Positions 1-7,613 are shown, counted from the first letter of the stretch. The stretch: 64,000 nt of DNA from an uncultured Alphaproteobacteria bacterium (GCA_937924895.1 CALEYP010000049.1:12803-76802), one strand, 5' to 3'. The notes: generated by a model from the sequence alone, not told the origin. Numbers and translations are program-made.

Positions 1-594
1 CTGATGGCAAACTTGCCCCGCCTTATCACGATAAACCACAACATCATCACCTGACGGCCCTGGTAGGCTCCGCGCAATGATATATCCTGTGATTGAGGCT
101 GATTCTGCAGACGCAAAGGGTAATTTTGCCACAATATAAAGCTGTGATGACGAGCCTAGATGAGATTCAAGACTATCAAGGTCTGCTTGTGTGATAATCG
201 CACAATCAGCTTGCCCATCAGCCACCATAGACAACGCCTCTTCGGCACGAGGCACTTGCTTTTCCTTTAAGAAACCAGCCGCATGACCATGGGATAATGC
301 CGCTGTCTCGTCTGTATGAAGGATGAGATAATCAGGCTTCTGCTCAGCAATGCTCGCAGAGATAATCTGACGCCACAGCGCAAAAATAAGCTTTGCCCCA
401 ATATGAGGGTGGCCGGCTTGCAAATTGCGCAACAAGCTTGCCTCTCTGTCAGGACGGAAGACATCTGAGCCCAACACCTTTTGTTTGACAATGGCACGTG
501 ACAAATTTTGGCGCTCTGCCAATTTTGTCAAAAGCTCATTATCAATCTCATCAATTTTTTGCCGCAAGGCATCTAATGTTAGTGTCTCAGTCAT
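1..594 (-). CDS. Chorismate mutase (AroQ type) with C-terminal extension, partial
   Basis: The frame is open from an ATG at 594 to the left edge, giving 198 residues and no stop, so the C-terminus lies outside the window. The first 85 or so residues look like an AroQ chorismate mutase helix bundle: LRQKIDEIDNELL, then LAERQNLSRAIVKQK, then FRPDREASLLRNL. The family converts chorismate to prephenate for phenylalanine and tyrosine synthesis. The next 110 residues are not AroQ. They faintly resemble a prephenate dehydratase-type binding fold (EEALSMVADGQADCAIIT) but lack the GPxGTxS opening motif. It follows the methyltransferase gene by 99 bases on the same strand. Mutase identity is fairly sure; the second domain is unassigned. 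Confidence 0.8.
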   Translation of the reverse strand, partial: MTETLTLDALRQKIDEIDNELLTKLAERQNLSRAIVKQKVLGSDVFRPDREASLLRNLQAGHPHIGAKLIFALWRQIISASIAEQKPDYLILHTDETAALSHGHAAGFLKEKQVPRAEEALSMVADGQADCAIITQADLDSLESHLGSSSQLYIVAKLPFASAESASITGYIIARSLPGPSGDDVVVYRDKAGQVCHQ

Positions 595-693
595 CACACG
601 TCACATCACTTTTTCTATGGCTTACTCTTGTGCTGTTTGTGCCAGATTTCTGCGGCTATGACCAGCCCGATACAGCCTTCGTCTCGTGGCGGC

Positions 694-1452
694 TTATGAC
701 ATCTTATCAGGGGCATCATGGGGACTATGATGGGGGCGGACATCACCCATCTGGCCACCCAACCATCCAGAGAGCGCTTTGATAGGTGTCATCGGAGCTG
801 GCGGATGCATGGCATAAATCTGTTTTATAGCAGTAATGATCATGACACCGCCAAACATACCAAACCAATTTTGGCCATATTTTTCCATCAGGCCCGCAAA
901 GCCTGGCCCCAACTTTAACCCCACAGGCGGCACAAATAAGGCACGTCTTACAGAGGCGATCTCAAAGCCTGATTGATGGAGCAGCATGGTGATTTGCCGA
1001 CGAGAGAATGGTTTCCCCTGGCCAAGCGGTGTCTCATCTGAACGCACCCATAGACTTCGGCGATGCGGCACCATCAATAACAACTGCCCAGACCCACATA
1101 AGGTGCGATGCGCCTCTTCGAGACAAGCCCTTGCATTATGCACAAATTCAAGTCCATGACAGATGGTGAGATGATCGAGCATCTCACTCGCAATCGGCCA
1201 TCTATCAGATCGGCAAGAGGCAGTGATAATTCCGCTTGCGCCATTATAAGCAAGTGCCCCACATTCTTCAGGGACCAACACAGGCATCTGTTCGGTAGCG
1301 GGCATAAAAGCGAAGGGATAGCCAAATCCAGCACGTGTCAGCCCTGCCCCTTGCGTCATATGAGGGGTTAATTTAGGCCGCAATAACTGCGCCACCATGC
1401 GCCCTTCTGGCTGATGGTAAAATTCATCAATTTGCGAAATCTGATTTGTCAT
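694..1452 (-). CDS. SAM-dependent methyltransferase-like protein
   Basis: A 252-residue protein starting at ATG 1452. It resembles the alphaproteobacterial methyltransferase family often found next to gloB. It opens with FYHQPEGRMVAQLLRPKL, has an acidic-post-like LDHLTICHGLEFV segment near residues 93-105, and then a strand with LLLMVPHRR. The usual glycine-rich SAM motif (ExGxGxG) is poorly kept; GAGLTRAGFGYPF near residues 36-48 stands in its place. The substrate is unknown. No gloB lies beside it in this window: its neighbours are chorismate mutase downstream and folB upstream. Family membership is likely, but catalytic activity is not shown by the sequence. Confidence 0.65.
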   Translation of the reverse strand: MTNQISQIDEFYHQPEGRMVAQLLRPKLTPHMTQGAGLTRAGFGYPFAFMPATEQMPVLVPEECGALAYNGASGIITASCRSDRWPIASEMLDHLTICHGLEFVHNARACLEEAHRTLCGSGQLLLMVPHRRSLWVRSDETPLGQGKPFSRRQITMLLHQSGFEIASVRRALFVPPVGLKLGPGFAGLMEKYGQNWFGMFGGVMIITAIKQIYAMHPPAPMTPIKALSGWLGGQMGDVRPHHSPHDAPDKMS

Positions 1453-1493
1453 GCTGACCCCATCTTAACAATGGTCCAGCAGAATCACAGCCC

Positions 1494-1865
1494 TTAATCG
1501 CTGATATTTGACAGCTGATAAGCCACTTCATCGCAATCAGGATAGACATCAGGCTTTGAGGTACGCACACAGGCTTCAATCACTGTTGGAAGGCTCATCA
1601 TCTTATCAAAGATAGTGCGTGCCAATGTTTCCTGCAGATCAAAATGTTTCGCTGTGGCAATCGCAAGGACAGAATCGCGGATCATATCATAATCAAGCGC
1701 TTCATCAATGCGGTCAGCACGCGGTTCCTGATGAGGGTCAAGCTTCACCTCAATATCAACAAGCACACGTTGCTTTGCGGCACGTTCAAAATCATGAATG
1801 CCAATGGAACAATCAAACTCGATCTTTTTGACGAAAAAGCGTCTTGTAGGTGAAGTCACTGACAT
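1494..1865 (-). CDS. folB: Dihydroneopterin aldolase
   Basis: A 123-residue protein of normal FolB length. The family cleaves 7,8-dihydroneopterin to 6-hydroxymethyl-dihydropterin and glycolaldehyde in cytoplasmic folate synthesis. Visible hallmarks are IGIHDFERAAKQRVLVDIEV at residues 21-40, the active-site tyrosine in LDYD (Y59) and the catalytic lysine in RTSKPD (K104). The ATG at 1865 follows an AGGA element. The gene lies 8 bases after the stop of a FolM-like reductase, so the two pterin genes are probably co-transcribed. Confidence 0.9.
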   Translation of the reverse strand: MSVTSPTRRFFVKKIEFDCSIGIHDFERAAKQRVLVDIEVKLDPHQEPRADRIDEALDYDMIRDSVLAIATAKHFDLQETLARTIFDKMMSLPTVIEACVRTSKPDVYPDCDEVAYQLSNISD

Positions 1866-1873
1866 AACAAATC

Positions 1874-2638
1874 CTAATCTTCTAAAAAGGCGACATCTCG
1901 CTCTGGTGGGTGCAAATGCGACCCGCCATCCAGCACAATGGTATGTCCTGTCATAGAGGATGATGTCAATAAAAGACGCATGGCAGCGACAATTTCTGGC
2001 ACTGTGGCGCCTTGCCCTAGCGGATTACGTTGATGTGCCGCCTGAAACTCTGCGTCTGTTTGCCCACCTGAGGGCAGTGTAATGCCTGGGGCAATGGCAT
2101 TCACACGGCAGTGCGGCGCATAGGCTTGGGCCGCCATCATCCCAAGAGACTGCATACCTGCCTTTGATAAAGTATAGGTAAAATAATCGGGATTCAGACC
2201 AAATAATTTTGAATCAAGCATATTGATGATGGCGCCTACCTTATCGGCGGGTAATTGCTGAACAAAATCACGCATCAACACCGCAGGGGCGACAAGATTC
2301 ACCGCCAAGTGAGATTGAGCCTGTGCCGCAGTAAAATCAAATGCATCATCATAGGTAAATTGCGAGGCCGAATTAATGAGAGCTGTCAGAGGGCCGGTTG
2401 CCGTCGCCTTGGCAATCAGGCCATCACATTGGCTAGGATCTGATAAATCAGCGGTAATGATCTCAGCATTCACAGCCGCTTTGCCAAAACAATCTTGCCA
2501 ACTTGCTACCAAAGAGGCAGCCGCCTCAGTACTATGATGACAATGCAACACCACGTGCCAGCCATCTTCGATACAGGCTGTTGCAAGATAACTTCCCAGC
2601 CGCTTTGCTGCCCCTGTGATTAAGATTTTACCTGTCAT
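1874..2638 (-). CDS. SDR-family pteridine reductase-like protein (FolM-like)
   Basis: A 254-residue classical short-chain dehydrogenase. It has the nucleotide-binding TGAAKRLG (residues 8-15), NSASQF (89-94) and the catalytic YxxxK pair Y155/K159. The TGxxxRxG and NxASxF forms are typical of FolM and PTR1, which reduce dihydromonapterin or dihydrofolate with NADPH. The folB gene begins 8 bases downstream, which supports a role in pterin or folate reduction. It could be another SDR, but the motif pair plus the neighbour makes a pteridine reductase the best call. A small perfect hairpin lies just upstream at 2660-2677. Confidence 0.72.
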   Translation of the reverse strand: MTGKILITGAAKRLGSYLATACIEDGWHVVLHCHHSTEAAASLVASWQDCFGKAAVNAEIITADLSDPSQCDGLIAKATATGPLTALINSASQFTYDDAFDFTAAQAQSHLAVNLVAPAVLMRDFVQQLPADKVGAIINMLDSKLFGLNPDYFTYTLSKAGMQSLGMMAAQAYAPHCRVNAIAPGITLPSGGQTDAEFQAAHQRNPLGQGATVPEIVAAMRLLLTSSSMTGHTIVLDGGSHLHPPERDVAFLED

Positions 2639-2659
2639 CTTTATGTTATCCTTCTATTT

Positions 2660-2677
2660 GTCCCATTCCTATGGGAC
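2660..2677. other. Perfect 7-bp hairpin upstream of the SDR gene
   Basis: gtcccat and atgggac form a perfect 7-base inverted repeat with a four-base loop, in the 88-base gap between the HAD gene stop and the SDR gene start. It has no T-run on either side, so it is not a typical intrinsic terminator. It sits 22 bases before the SDR start codon and could be a leader structure or a protein-binding site. Confidence 0.4.
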
Positions 2678-2726
2678 TGGATACGAGGAAAGATAACTTT
2701 AGATTACAGCTAGGCGAGATAAGGCC

Positions 2727-3707
2727 CTAGATTATCTCTGCGACAAGAGACGGATAAATCCGCATTTTCCTTGTCATTTCTTGGCAATCAAAGCCACTCA
2801 TCAAACCAAAAGATCGCAAGAGGATAGATCGTAGCCCAAAGCTATTCGCCCCTAAAATATCAGTATGAAGCGAATCACCTACCATTCCAATTTTAGAAAG
2901 AGCAAGGCGACGCCCTGCTTTGGCTTCTAGGCGTGTCACAGCGAGCTGAAAGGCGGCACCATAGGGTTTGCCTGTCATCACCACATCACAGCCTGTCTGC
3001 GCCTTGGCACGCATCGCCCAATAGCCAGGCTCATAGGAAAAGCCAGAGACTTGCGGCGCTGATACATCAGGGTTTGCAGTGACAATCACAGCTGATTTGC
3101 GTTGCAGTGCCGATTCCAGAGCCGCCTGATCAGTGTGTGACCAGCCAATCGCACCCATAAAACAATACAGGTCCGCCTCATCCCAACCTGCCATTCCATA
3201 GATAAGACCAGGAATATCGTCAAAGGGCTGAACATTTGCCCCGAGATAGGTAATGCGACTATTGGGGTGTGTTTCGCGATAGGCCATGAGATGTTGATAA
3301 CAGGCATCACGGCTTGAAATAATATCAGAGGCGACAATCGGTAAGTCCCATGCCTGATAGCCGGGCACGCGCGCCTCTGCAGGCTTGCTAGCGCCATTCG
3401 TCAAAATCACAAATGGCACATCATGCGCTTGGAGTTGTTTGAAAAAATCTTGAATGCCTGGAATCGGCGCAGAGCCCAATCCAATCACGCCATAGGAATC
3501 AAGTATAAGCCCCTCACACTCATTCAAACAATCAGTGAGCCTATCGACATAGCGCATCTTATCAACCGCCCCTGAGGGAAGCGGCAAAGATTGAGACTGG
3601 TAGAACGCATCATAGAGCGTCATCGTCCGAGACGCATCCAATGGCGGCTCTGTTTCGAATAAATCACGCATAGGACTGCCTATCATATCTAAGCTGGCTA
3701 TAGCCAT
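2727..3707 (-). CDS. HAD superfamily class IIA hydrolase (TIGR01459-like)
   Basis: A 326-residue member of the NagD-like HAD group. Motif I is LILDSYGVIGLG (D70), motif II ILTNGASKP (T103), motif III TGKPYG (K247) and motif IV GMVGDSLHTDILGA (D278, D283). The second aspartate of the usual DxD motif is a tyrosine, in keeping with my memory of DxWGV in this subfamily, so ordinary phosphatase chemistry is uncertain. The N-terminus is about 30 residues longer than the usual 290, and none of the early ATGs (3707, 3686, 3671) has a clear ribosome binding site. The gene is divergent from the flavoprotein at 3725, with only 17 bases between starts. Confidence 0.75.
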   Translation of the reverse strand: MAIASLDMIGSPMRDLFETEPPLDASRTMTLYDAFYQSQSLPLPSGAVDKMRYVDRLTDCLNECEGLILDSYGVIGLGSAPIPGIQDFFKQLQAHDVPFVILTNGASKPAEARVPGYQAWDLPIVASDIISSRDACYQHLMAYRETHPNSRITYLGANVQPFDDIPGLIYGMAGWDEADLYCFMGAIGWSHTDQAALESALQRKSAVIVTANPDVSAPQVSGFSYEPGYWAMRAKAQTGCDVVMTGKPYGAAFQLAVTRLEAKAGRRLALSKIGMVGDSLHTDILGANSFGLRSILLRSFGLMSGFDCQEMTRKMRIYPSLVAEII

Positions 3708-3724
3708 AAGCTAGAGAGGACCAA

Positions 3725-4717
3725 ATGACAATGACCAAAACCACGCCATTCCGCGATAGCCTGTCTGAGCCAGATATTCTTTTTGATGTCATTATCATCG
3801 GGGCTGGCATCGCTGGCATCCGTGCGGGACAGCTCTTGCAAGCGGCTGGACTATCTGTGCATGTACTTGATAAGGGGCGGCGCATTGGTGGTCGTTGTGC
3901 CACCAGACGAAGCGCTGGCTATCTATTTAATCATGGGGCACAATTTTTTACCGCGGCTGATGGTGACTTCCAATCAGCTGTCATAGATGCCAAAACCAAA
4001 GGCGCTGTCGCCTCATGGGATATATGCCATCACAAACCAACCTATATTGGCACACCGTCCATGCGTGATTTCGCAACAAGCTTGGCTGGCTCACTGCCGG
4101 TCACACAAGAGGTGAAAATCATCTCTCTTACCGCACATAATGGTATCTATCAGTTGGAGGATGAGGCGGGTCATTCTTATCAGGCGAAACATGTGGTTGT
4201 GACTGCCCCCGCCCCACAAGCGGCTACATTGGTTAAGAGTGCGGCGCCAGATCTGGCCAAAACAGCCCAAAGCGCTTCTTATGATCCCTGTTGGACTGTG
4301 ATGCTTGGCCTCGCACAGGCCCCAGATGTGAGCCATCCGATCCTGCGTGATGCCACGCCCATTGGCTGGGCTTGTTTAGAACAGGCACGCGGCATAGATA
4401 ATCAGCTGCCAGCATTGACGATACAAGCTGATCCAAAAGCATCTATCGCGCTATTAGACAAGTCACCAGAGGAGGTCTGCACCCACCTGATCGCCGCCTA
4501 TGAAGAGCATACAAAGGTCACGCTTGATATCAGCCATCGCTCTGCCCATCGCTGGCTCTATGCGCGGGTGGCGCAACCAGCCGACAACACAGCGCCCCAT
4601 GCTACAAAAGATGCCGGCATTGTGCTAGCTGGTGATTGGTTCGGTAAAGCGCGGCTTGAGACAGCCTTCCTCTCAGGCAGCCGTGCCGCTCACTCTATTT
4701 TACAGGCGCGTGGCTAG
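3725..4717 (+). CDS. Renalase-like NAD(P)/FAD-dependent oxidoreductase
   Basis: A 330-residue flavoprotein. After about 20 unconserved residues comes a Rossmann FAD-binding motif, IIIGAGIAGIRAGQLL (GAGIAG at 26-31), then VHVLDKGRRIGGRCATRR and HGAQFFTA, the pattern of bacterial renalase-like proteins. The C-terminal GIVLAGDWFG closes the FAD domain. Bacterial renalases re-oxidise isomeric dihydro-NAD(P) forms; whether this protein does so is inference. The start has a good AGAGAGGA ribosome binding site. Its stop is one base from the stop of the convergent DM13 gene. Confidence 0.75.
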   Translation: MTMTKTTPFRDSLSEPDILFDVIIIGAGIAGIRAGQLLQAAGLSVHVLDKGRRIGGRCATRRSAGYLFNHGAQFFTAADGDFQSAVIDAKTKGAVASWDICHHKPTYIGTPSMRDFATSLAGSLPVTQEVKIISLTAHNGIYQLEDEAGHSYQAKHVVVTAPAPQAATLVKSAAPDLAKTAQSASYDPCWTVMLGLAQAPDVSHPILRDATPIGWACLEQARGIDNQLPALTIQADPKASIALLDKSPEEVCTHLIAAYEEHTKVTLDISHRSAHRWLYARVAQPADNTAPHATKDAGIVLAGDWFGKARLETAFLSGSRAAHSILQARG

Positions 4718-4718
4718 C

Positions 4719-5237
4719 TCATGACTTCGCGCTGAGGCGCGCGGCAGTGATAAATTCACCAAAGGCTTCACACCAGATCAACAGAGCGGGATAATCTTGC
4801 ACATTAATATGAGATGGCACATCAACAGCGAAATTCTCAAACGCTTTGATCATAGCCACTTCAACCGCTTGATCCTTGATGGCGATAAAATCATCTTCTG
4901 TCTCCACAAATTCTGGGATGAGATACAGACGATAATCAGGGCCAGGAGCGATTTTACCATCGAGCCAGATTTGGCTATCAGATACATTAATGACGCCTTC
5001 TCCCCAATGGAAGGCATCTGAATCTGCGAGATCTCTTGTGAAAGTGCCTGTGCGTTCAATCGAAGTTGACAAGCTCGCAAGCTGGCTATCATCCAATCCT
5101 TTTTCAGCGGTCAGAATAGGCAGAAAATACACACCCAACCCAAAGCCAATGATAAGGCCGGCCGCAAATTTAGCAAAACCGAATAGAATGATATGCGCTT
5201 TGGCAAATGCGAGCGCTTTGGTGAAAAGCTGTGTCAT
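4719..5237 (-). CDS. Membrane-anchored DM13-domain protein
   Basis: A 172-residue protein read from the ATG at 5237, which has a GAGGA site 9 bases upstream; the ATG at 5312 would add 25 unconserved residues. One membrane segment lies near residues 15-42 (IILFGFAKFAAGLIIGFGLG), followed by a DM13 domain: FHWGEGVINV, IWLDGKIAPGPDYRLYLIP and near the end ALLIWCEAFGEFITAARL with its single conserved cysteine. DM13 domains are proposed to take part in redox or electron transfer, with weak experimental support. The expected topology puts the domain in the periplasm. It faces the renalase-like gene tail to tail. Confidence 0.75.
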   Translation of the reverse strand: MTQLFTKALAFAKAHIILFGFAKFAAGLIIGFGLGVYFLPILTAEKGLDDSQLASLSTSIERTGTFTRDLADSDAFHWGEGVINVSDSQIWLDGKIAPGPDYRLYLIPEFVETEDDFIAIKDQAVEVAMIKAFENFAVDVPSHINVQDYPALLIWCEAFGEFITAARLSAKS

Positions 5238-5383
5238 ATTGTTTGGTCCTCTTTTTTCATGGCGCAGCTGATTTCCTGCTTGCCTCTTGGCAAAATACAC
5301 CTCTTTAATCATTGAGGTCTAGTCAGAAGTCTGGCGAGCACCTGCTTACCTTTCCAAGCTCTACACAAAAGGAGTAGTCCCGC

Positions 5384-6604
5384 ATGAAATTAGAGGCGTT
5401 TGAAGGTTTTGTTGTTGGCACACCACCCCCCGGTTATGGCGGGCGTTATTTCATTTTTGTGAAGCTCACAACCAGCTGTGGCATTCATGGATATGGTGAG
5501 ATTTATGCCGGCCATATGGCGCCTGACCTTATTGTCGCGCTCGCCTCAGATTCGTTTGAACGCTATCTCGCAGGCCAATCTGTTTTCCAGATTGAACAAT
5601 TTGTCCGCAAAATGCATGGCGCAGGCTATTTACACCGCCCTGATGCCACTATGGCAGGGGTGATGAGTGGTCTTGAAATGGCGATGTGGGATATTGTTGG
5701 CAAAGCACTTGACCAGCCTTGCTATAATTTGATGGGGGGCGCCGTCCAAGAGCGACTCCGCTTATATACCTATCTCTATCCAGATGCCGGCGAAGATCCG
5801 GGGCGCTTTTATGATGACCCTTACCGGGCTGCTGAAAAGGCGGCCTATTGGCAAACACAGGGTTTCACAGCCGTCAAATGTGACCCAGCCGGTCAATATA
5901 CCATTTATGATCCGCGCCAACCAGACCTTGAAGCCTTAGAGCGGTCTGCCACCTTTTGCCGCCTGATCAGAGAGGCAGTGGGCACAGAGGTTGATATTCT
6001 ATTTGGAACGCATGGCCAATTTAGCCCCTCAGGTGCGATTCGCATGGCAGAGGCTATCGCCCCTTACAGCCCGCTATGGTTTGAGGAACCAACCCCCCCA
6101 GATATGCCAGAAGAAATGGCCAAAGTCGCAGACCGCAGCTCTGTCCCTATTTCAGCTGGCGAACGTCTTTCAACCTTATATGAATTCCAGCGCCTAGCTA
6201 GCACAGGGGCGGCCTCTATCTGGCAACCGAATCTTGGCCGGGCAGGTGGCCTGCTTGAAGGGCGGAAAATTGCGGCCTTAGCCCAAGCCCATTACTGCCA
6301 GATTGCCCCTCACCTTTATTGTGGCCCACTCGTAGCAGCGGCCAATATTCAGCTTGCCGCCACTATTCCCAACTTCCTCATCCTCGAATCAATCGAAAAA
6401 ATGGACGGGTTCCACGCCGATTTGCTCATCAAGCCTTTTGTTGTAGAAGAGGGGTATTTACAGCTTCCCACAGCGCCCGGTCTGGGGGTTGAGTTAAATG
6501 AAGATGTCGCAAAGGCGCATCCCTATAAGGGGGAAAAGCTGCATTTAGAGATGGGGCAAGAGCCCTATGATCCACGCAAACATCGCTTTTTTCCAGGCGG
6601 CTAA
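5384..6604 (+). CDS. Enolase superfamily protein (mandelate racemase/galactonate dehydratase-like)
   Basis: A 406-residue member of the mandelate racemase/muconate lactonizing group. N-terminal cap: GIHGYGEIYAG and GLEMAMWDIVGKALDQP. Barrel positions: AVKCDP (K165, D167), GTHGQ (208-212), WFEEP (E234/E235), SAGERL (E260), QPNLGRAGG (N283) and IAPH (H310). Recalling E. coli DgoD, the first metal ligand should be aspartate where this protein has G208, and the aspartate of the His-Asp dyad is N283. The usual dehydratase mechanism may therefore be altered. No transporter or regulator gene is adjacent, so the substrate is unknown. The start at 5384 has an AAGGAG site. Confidence 0.8.
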   Translation: MKLEAFEGFVVGTPPPGYGGRYFIFVKLTTSCGIHGYGEIYAGHMAPDLIVALASDSFERYLAGQSVFQIEQFVRKMHGAGYLHRPDATMAGVMSGLEMAMWDIVGKALDQPCYNLMGGAVQERLRLYTYLYPDAGEDPGRFYDDPYRAAEKAAYWQTQGFTAVKCDPAGQYTIYDPRQPDLEALERSATFCRLIREAVGTEVDILFGTHGQFSPSGAIRMAEAIAPYSPLWFEEPTPPDMPEEMAKVADRSSVPISAGERLSTLYEFQRLASTGAASIWQPNLGRAGGLLEGRKIAALAQAHYCQIAPHLYCGPLVAAANIQLAATIPNFLILESIEKMDGFHADLLIKPFVVEEGYLQLPTAPGLGVELNEDVAKAHPYKGEKLHLEMGQEPYDPRKHRFFPGG

Positions 6605-6617
6605 GCCAAAAATAGTG

Positions 6618-6659
6618 GTAAAAGCCTGATTTTTCACCATGATGAGGTCAGGCTTTTAC
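6618..6659. terminator. Strong 12-bp hairpin after the enolase-superfamily gene
   Basis: gtaaaagcctga (6618-6629) and tcaggcttttac (6648-6659) pair perfectly over 12 bases with an 18-base loop, starting 14 bases after the stop at 6604. The stem ends in A/T pairs, so each strand carries a four-T run within it. A bidirectional intrinsic terminator is the likely role. The -35 box of the rplU promoter begins at the next base. Confidence 0.65.
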
Positions 6660-6687
6660 TTGACACTGGTAATTCGGACGGTATATT
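6660..6687 (+). promoter_or_regulatory. Sigma-70-type promoter for rplU-rpmA
   Basis: A perfect -35 TTGACA (6660-6665), a 16-base spacer and a TATATT -10 (6682-6687). It lies directly after a terminator hairpin and upstream of rplU, and would give a leader of about 170 bases that contains a small GC hairpin (6734-6751, arms agcgcg and cgcgct). Confidence 0.65.
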
Positions 6688-6865
6688 CCGCTGACAATCA
6701 GAATGAGCCGTCATTTTGATCGCATCCCTATGAAGCGCGCAACCCCGCGCTGATGTGATAAAATGAAGCATAAGGCTGATTATTGTAACCAGATTTACAA
6801 CAATGCCAATATTAGCGCGATAGGCGATAGATATTAGGCAGCAAGAGATAGATTGAGGTGTCGCC

Positions 6866-7294
6866 ATGTATGCAGTGGTGAAAACAGGCGGTAAGCAATA
6901 TCGCGTTGCCAAGGATGATAAAATCCTCGTTGAGCGCATTGAAGGTGAAGCAGGCGCAAGCATTCAGCTTGATAATGTCATGATGCTTGTCGATGGCGAA
7001 AAAGTTCAAATCGGGGCACCCCTTGTTGAAGGCGCATCTGTCGCAGCTGAAGTTGTTGAACAGACACGTGGTCCTAAAATCATCATCTTCCGTCGCAAGC
7101 GTCGTAAGAACCACCGTCGCACACAAGGTCACCGTCAGGACCTCACATTGTTGAAGATCACTGACATCCTTGCCGATGGTAAGAAGCCAGCCGCGAAGAA
7201 AGCTGCTGCCAAGAAAGCTGCACCAGCAGCTAAGAAGGCAACAAAGAAAGCCGCAGCTAAGAAAGCTGCACCAAAGGCAAAAGCAGAGAAATAA
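6866..7294 (+). CDS. rplU: 50S ribosomal protein L21 with lysine/alanine-rich tail
   Basis: A 142-residue protein. Residues 1-103 are a standard L21 (MYAVVKTGGKQYRVAKDD, FRRKRRKNHRRTQGHRQ), which binds 23S rRNA in the large subunit. Residues 105-142 form a histone-H1-like tail made almost wholly of lysine, alanine and proline. Basic L21 extensions are known in some Alphaproteobacteria. The start has a GAGGTG site 6 bases upstream. rpmA follows 12 bases after the stop, the usual rplU-rpmA pair. Confidence 0.95.
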   Translation: MYAVVKTGGKQYRVAKDDKILVERIEGEAGASIQLDNVMMLVDGEKVQIGAPLVEGASVAAEVVEQTRGPKIIIFRRKRRKNHRRTQGHRQDLTLLKITDILADGKKPAAKKAAAKKAAPAAKKATKKAAAKKAAPKAKAEK

Positions 7295-7306
7295 GGAGAC
7301 TAACCG

Positions 7307-7576
7307 ATGGCACATAAAAAAGCAGGTGGTAGTTCCAGAAACGGTCGCGACTCAGCTGGTCGTCGCCTTGGCGTTAAGAAATTTGGTGGTGAGCAGGTTA
7401 TCCCAGGTAACATCATCATCCGTCAGCGTGGCACAAAATACCATCCGGGTAAAAATATCGGTATGGGTAAAGACCATACATTATTCGCTCTTGTTGAAGG
7501 CAAGGTGGCGTTTAAGCAAAAATCTGGCGGCAAAATGTTCGTGAATGTTGTTGCTGATGCAGAGGCTGCTGAATAG
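7307..7576 (+). CDS. rpmA: 50S ribosomal protein L27
   Basis: An 89-residue L27, recognised from MAHKKAGGSSRNGRDSAGRR at the start, GVKKFGGEQV and GTKYHPGKNIGMGKDHTLFA. The N-terminus reaches the peptidyl transferase centre. No cleavable N-terminal extension is present. The AAGGAG site lies 9 bases upstream. A terminator follows at 7614-7646, so rplU-rpmA can form its own transcript before obg. Confidence 0.96.
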   Translation: MAHKKAGGSSRNGRDSAGRRLGVKKFGGEQVIPGNIIIRQRGTKYHPGKNIGMGKDHTLFALVEGKVAFKQKSGGKMFVNVVADAEAAE

Positions 7577-7613
7577 TCAGACGATACGCTGATAACGCAC
7601 CATAGATGTGAGA

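Noticed and set aside
7170..7294. Repetitive Lys/Ala DNA at the rplU end as a possible CRISPR or satellite
   Set aside because: Units are irregular and in frame with L21; it is a coding low-complexity tail.
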